DNA from: an uncultured Actinomyces sp.
Lineage (GTDB): Bacteria > Actinomycetota > Actinomycetes > Actinomycetales > Actinomycetaceae
Direction of reading: 5' to 3'
Length of the DNA: 5,881 bases
NCBI GenBank assembly: GCA_938040725.1
Contig: CALHZX010000035.1
Coordinates: forward strand, 1 to 5,881
A program made the position numbers and the translations under genes. A model generated the notes under the pieces. The model was not told the origin of the DNA. It did not search any database and saw nothing but the letters and a program-made list of their open reading frames with translations. Of this stretch, positions 4,989 through 5,881 are shown piece by piece (the first letter of the stretch is position 1; each line of letters begins with the position of its first letter).

Positions 4989-5881
4989 TCATGCCAGCGC
5001 ACCCATCGGGTCCCATGCGGGCAGGTGCTGCGGGTCCTCGGTGATGGCTGCGCGCAGATCCTCGGGCAGGTCGTCCACGTGCACGGCCACCTCAAAGACA
5101 TTGGCGTCGAACCATGCGGCGTCCATCGTGAAGAAGCCCTTGTCGCCGTGGTCCTCGCCCCAGGAGTTCTCCACGCGGAAGCGGCGAGCGTTGCCCTCCT
5201 CGTCGATGTCGACGCCGGTGAAGAGCATCGCGTGGTTCATCGCGGACTCGCCGGTGTTGACACGCTGCTCCTTCGAGGTGGAGAAGTCCACGCCGAAGAG
5301 GTTGTCGTAGTCGTACAGGCCCTCAACGAAGAGGCCGGAGGCGCGATCGGACTGCTGGCCACAGTCGGCGCCGAACCACACGGCGCGGCCCGAAGCAAGA
5401 ACGGAGGCCGTGATCTCACGGATCTGCTCAACCGGGGTGTTCACGTAGAGGATCGGGCGGCCGCCGACGACGTTGCCCATGTGATCGACGGTGAGGGTGT
5501 GGCCCTTCGGGTGCTCGGCGCGCGGATCATCGACGAGGCACACGTACTGCGTGAGATCCACGTCCACGTAGCGCTGGTAGAACTCACGCGGGGTGAGCAC
5601 GCCGTCACGGTGGAACTCGCCCTTGTCGTCGCGCCACTCCCACTCGAAGGAGGCCGGGGGCTCGCCCAGGCAGATGACGAGGATACGCCACACGTCGGCC
5701 AGGGCGGCCTCCTTGACCTCGCGGATCTCTTCCTCGGAGGCACCGGCCTCAACGAGAGAACGCAGCTCGAGGGCGGTGCGACGCAGAACGACCTGCAGGC
5801 GGGCGTTCATGGGGGCGGTGTGACTGGAGGACTCGGTCTCGGGCATCGCGACCTTGGGGACGAGGCCGTGCTTGAGGTAGA
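4989..5881 (-). CDS. pepC: Aminopeptidase C / bleomycin hydrolase-type cysteine peptidase, N-terminus outside the window
   Basis: The frame is open to the right edge: codons before Met 5846 read YLKHGLVPKVA and continue into MPETESS, a stretch typical of PepC, so the gene is cut by the window and does not start at 5846. About 296 residues are visible of roughly 440-450 in the family. The catalytic Cys would lie outside. MNHAML holds the catalytic His (codon 5232-5234) and VENSWG the catalytic Asn. WFGADCGQQSDR and the FEVAV strand also fit. The chain ends WDPMGALA, the conserved C-terminal tail that, in this family, reaches the active site and enforces aminopeptidase specificity. Papain-like C1 peptidases of this type act as cytoplasmic hexamers that trim peptides to amino acids. 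The nearest gene downstream is add, 130 bases away. Confidence 0.93.
   Translation of the reverse strand, partial: YLKHGLVPKVAMPETESSSHTAPMNARLQVVLRRTALELRSLVEAGASEEEIREVKEAALADVWRILVICLGEPPASFEWEWRDDKGEFHRDGVLTPREFYQRYVDVDLTQYVCLVDDPRAEHPKGHTLTVDHMGNVVGGRPILYVNTPVEQIREITASVLASGRAVWFGADCGQQSDRASGLFVEGLYDYDNLFGVDFSTSKEQRVNTGESAMNHAMLFTGVDIDEEGNARRFRVENSWGEDHGDKGFFTMDAAWFDANVFEVAVHVDDLPEDLRAAITEDPQHLPAWDPMGALA

Overview
This is a high-GC window (strong G/C preference at third codon positions, many GGAG-type ribosome binding sites) that looks like a fermentative, facultatively anaerobic actinobacterium. An Actinomyces/Schaalia-like host would fit the gene set, but that is inference: there is no rRNA or other marker in the window.

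Plus-strand part (1-1535): a pyruvate formate-lyase (PFL) locus with an unusual layout. The first 147 bases are the 3' end of the large catalytic chain. It stops exactly where an ordinary PFL would continue into its glycyl-radical domain. After a 122-base gap with a strong hairpin and a new ribosome binding site comes a separate 83-codon gene (270-521). It encodes only the glycyl-radical domain, with the RVSGYAV loop, behind a short charged N-terminus. A second strong hairpin follows, and then pflA, the radical-SAM activase that installs the glycyl radical (657-1535). The three genes read as one system: a two-chain PFL in which the radical domain is a separate, exchangeable protein. This is the most interesting content of the window.

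Minus-strand part, read right to left (5881-1580): the 3' two thirds of a PepC/bleomycin-hydrolase-type cysteine aminopeptidase; an adenosine/adenine deaminase-family enzyme whose HAGE catalytic motif is altered; a strong hairpin terminator; and then a tight three-gene unit, puuD-like glutamine-amidotransferase-class hydrolase, maltose/galactoside-type O-acetyltransferase, and peptide deformylase. The three genes of that unit are joined by two ATGA stop/start overlaps, so they are probably one translationally coupled operon. It converges on the PFL locus at about 1536-1579.

No tRNA, rRNA, CRISPR array, insertion sequence or phage gene was seen. The minus-strand genes look like central and salvage metabolism (peptide, purine, amide and acyl-group turnover plus N-terminal protein processing). 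They show no obvious functional link to the split PFL.
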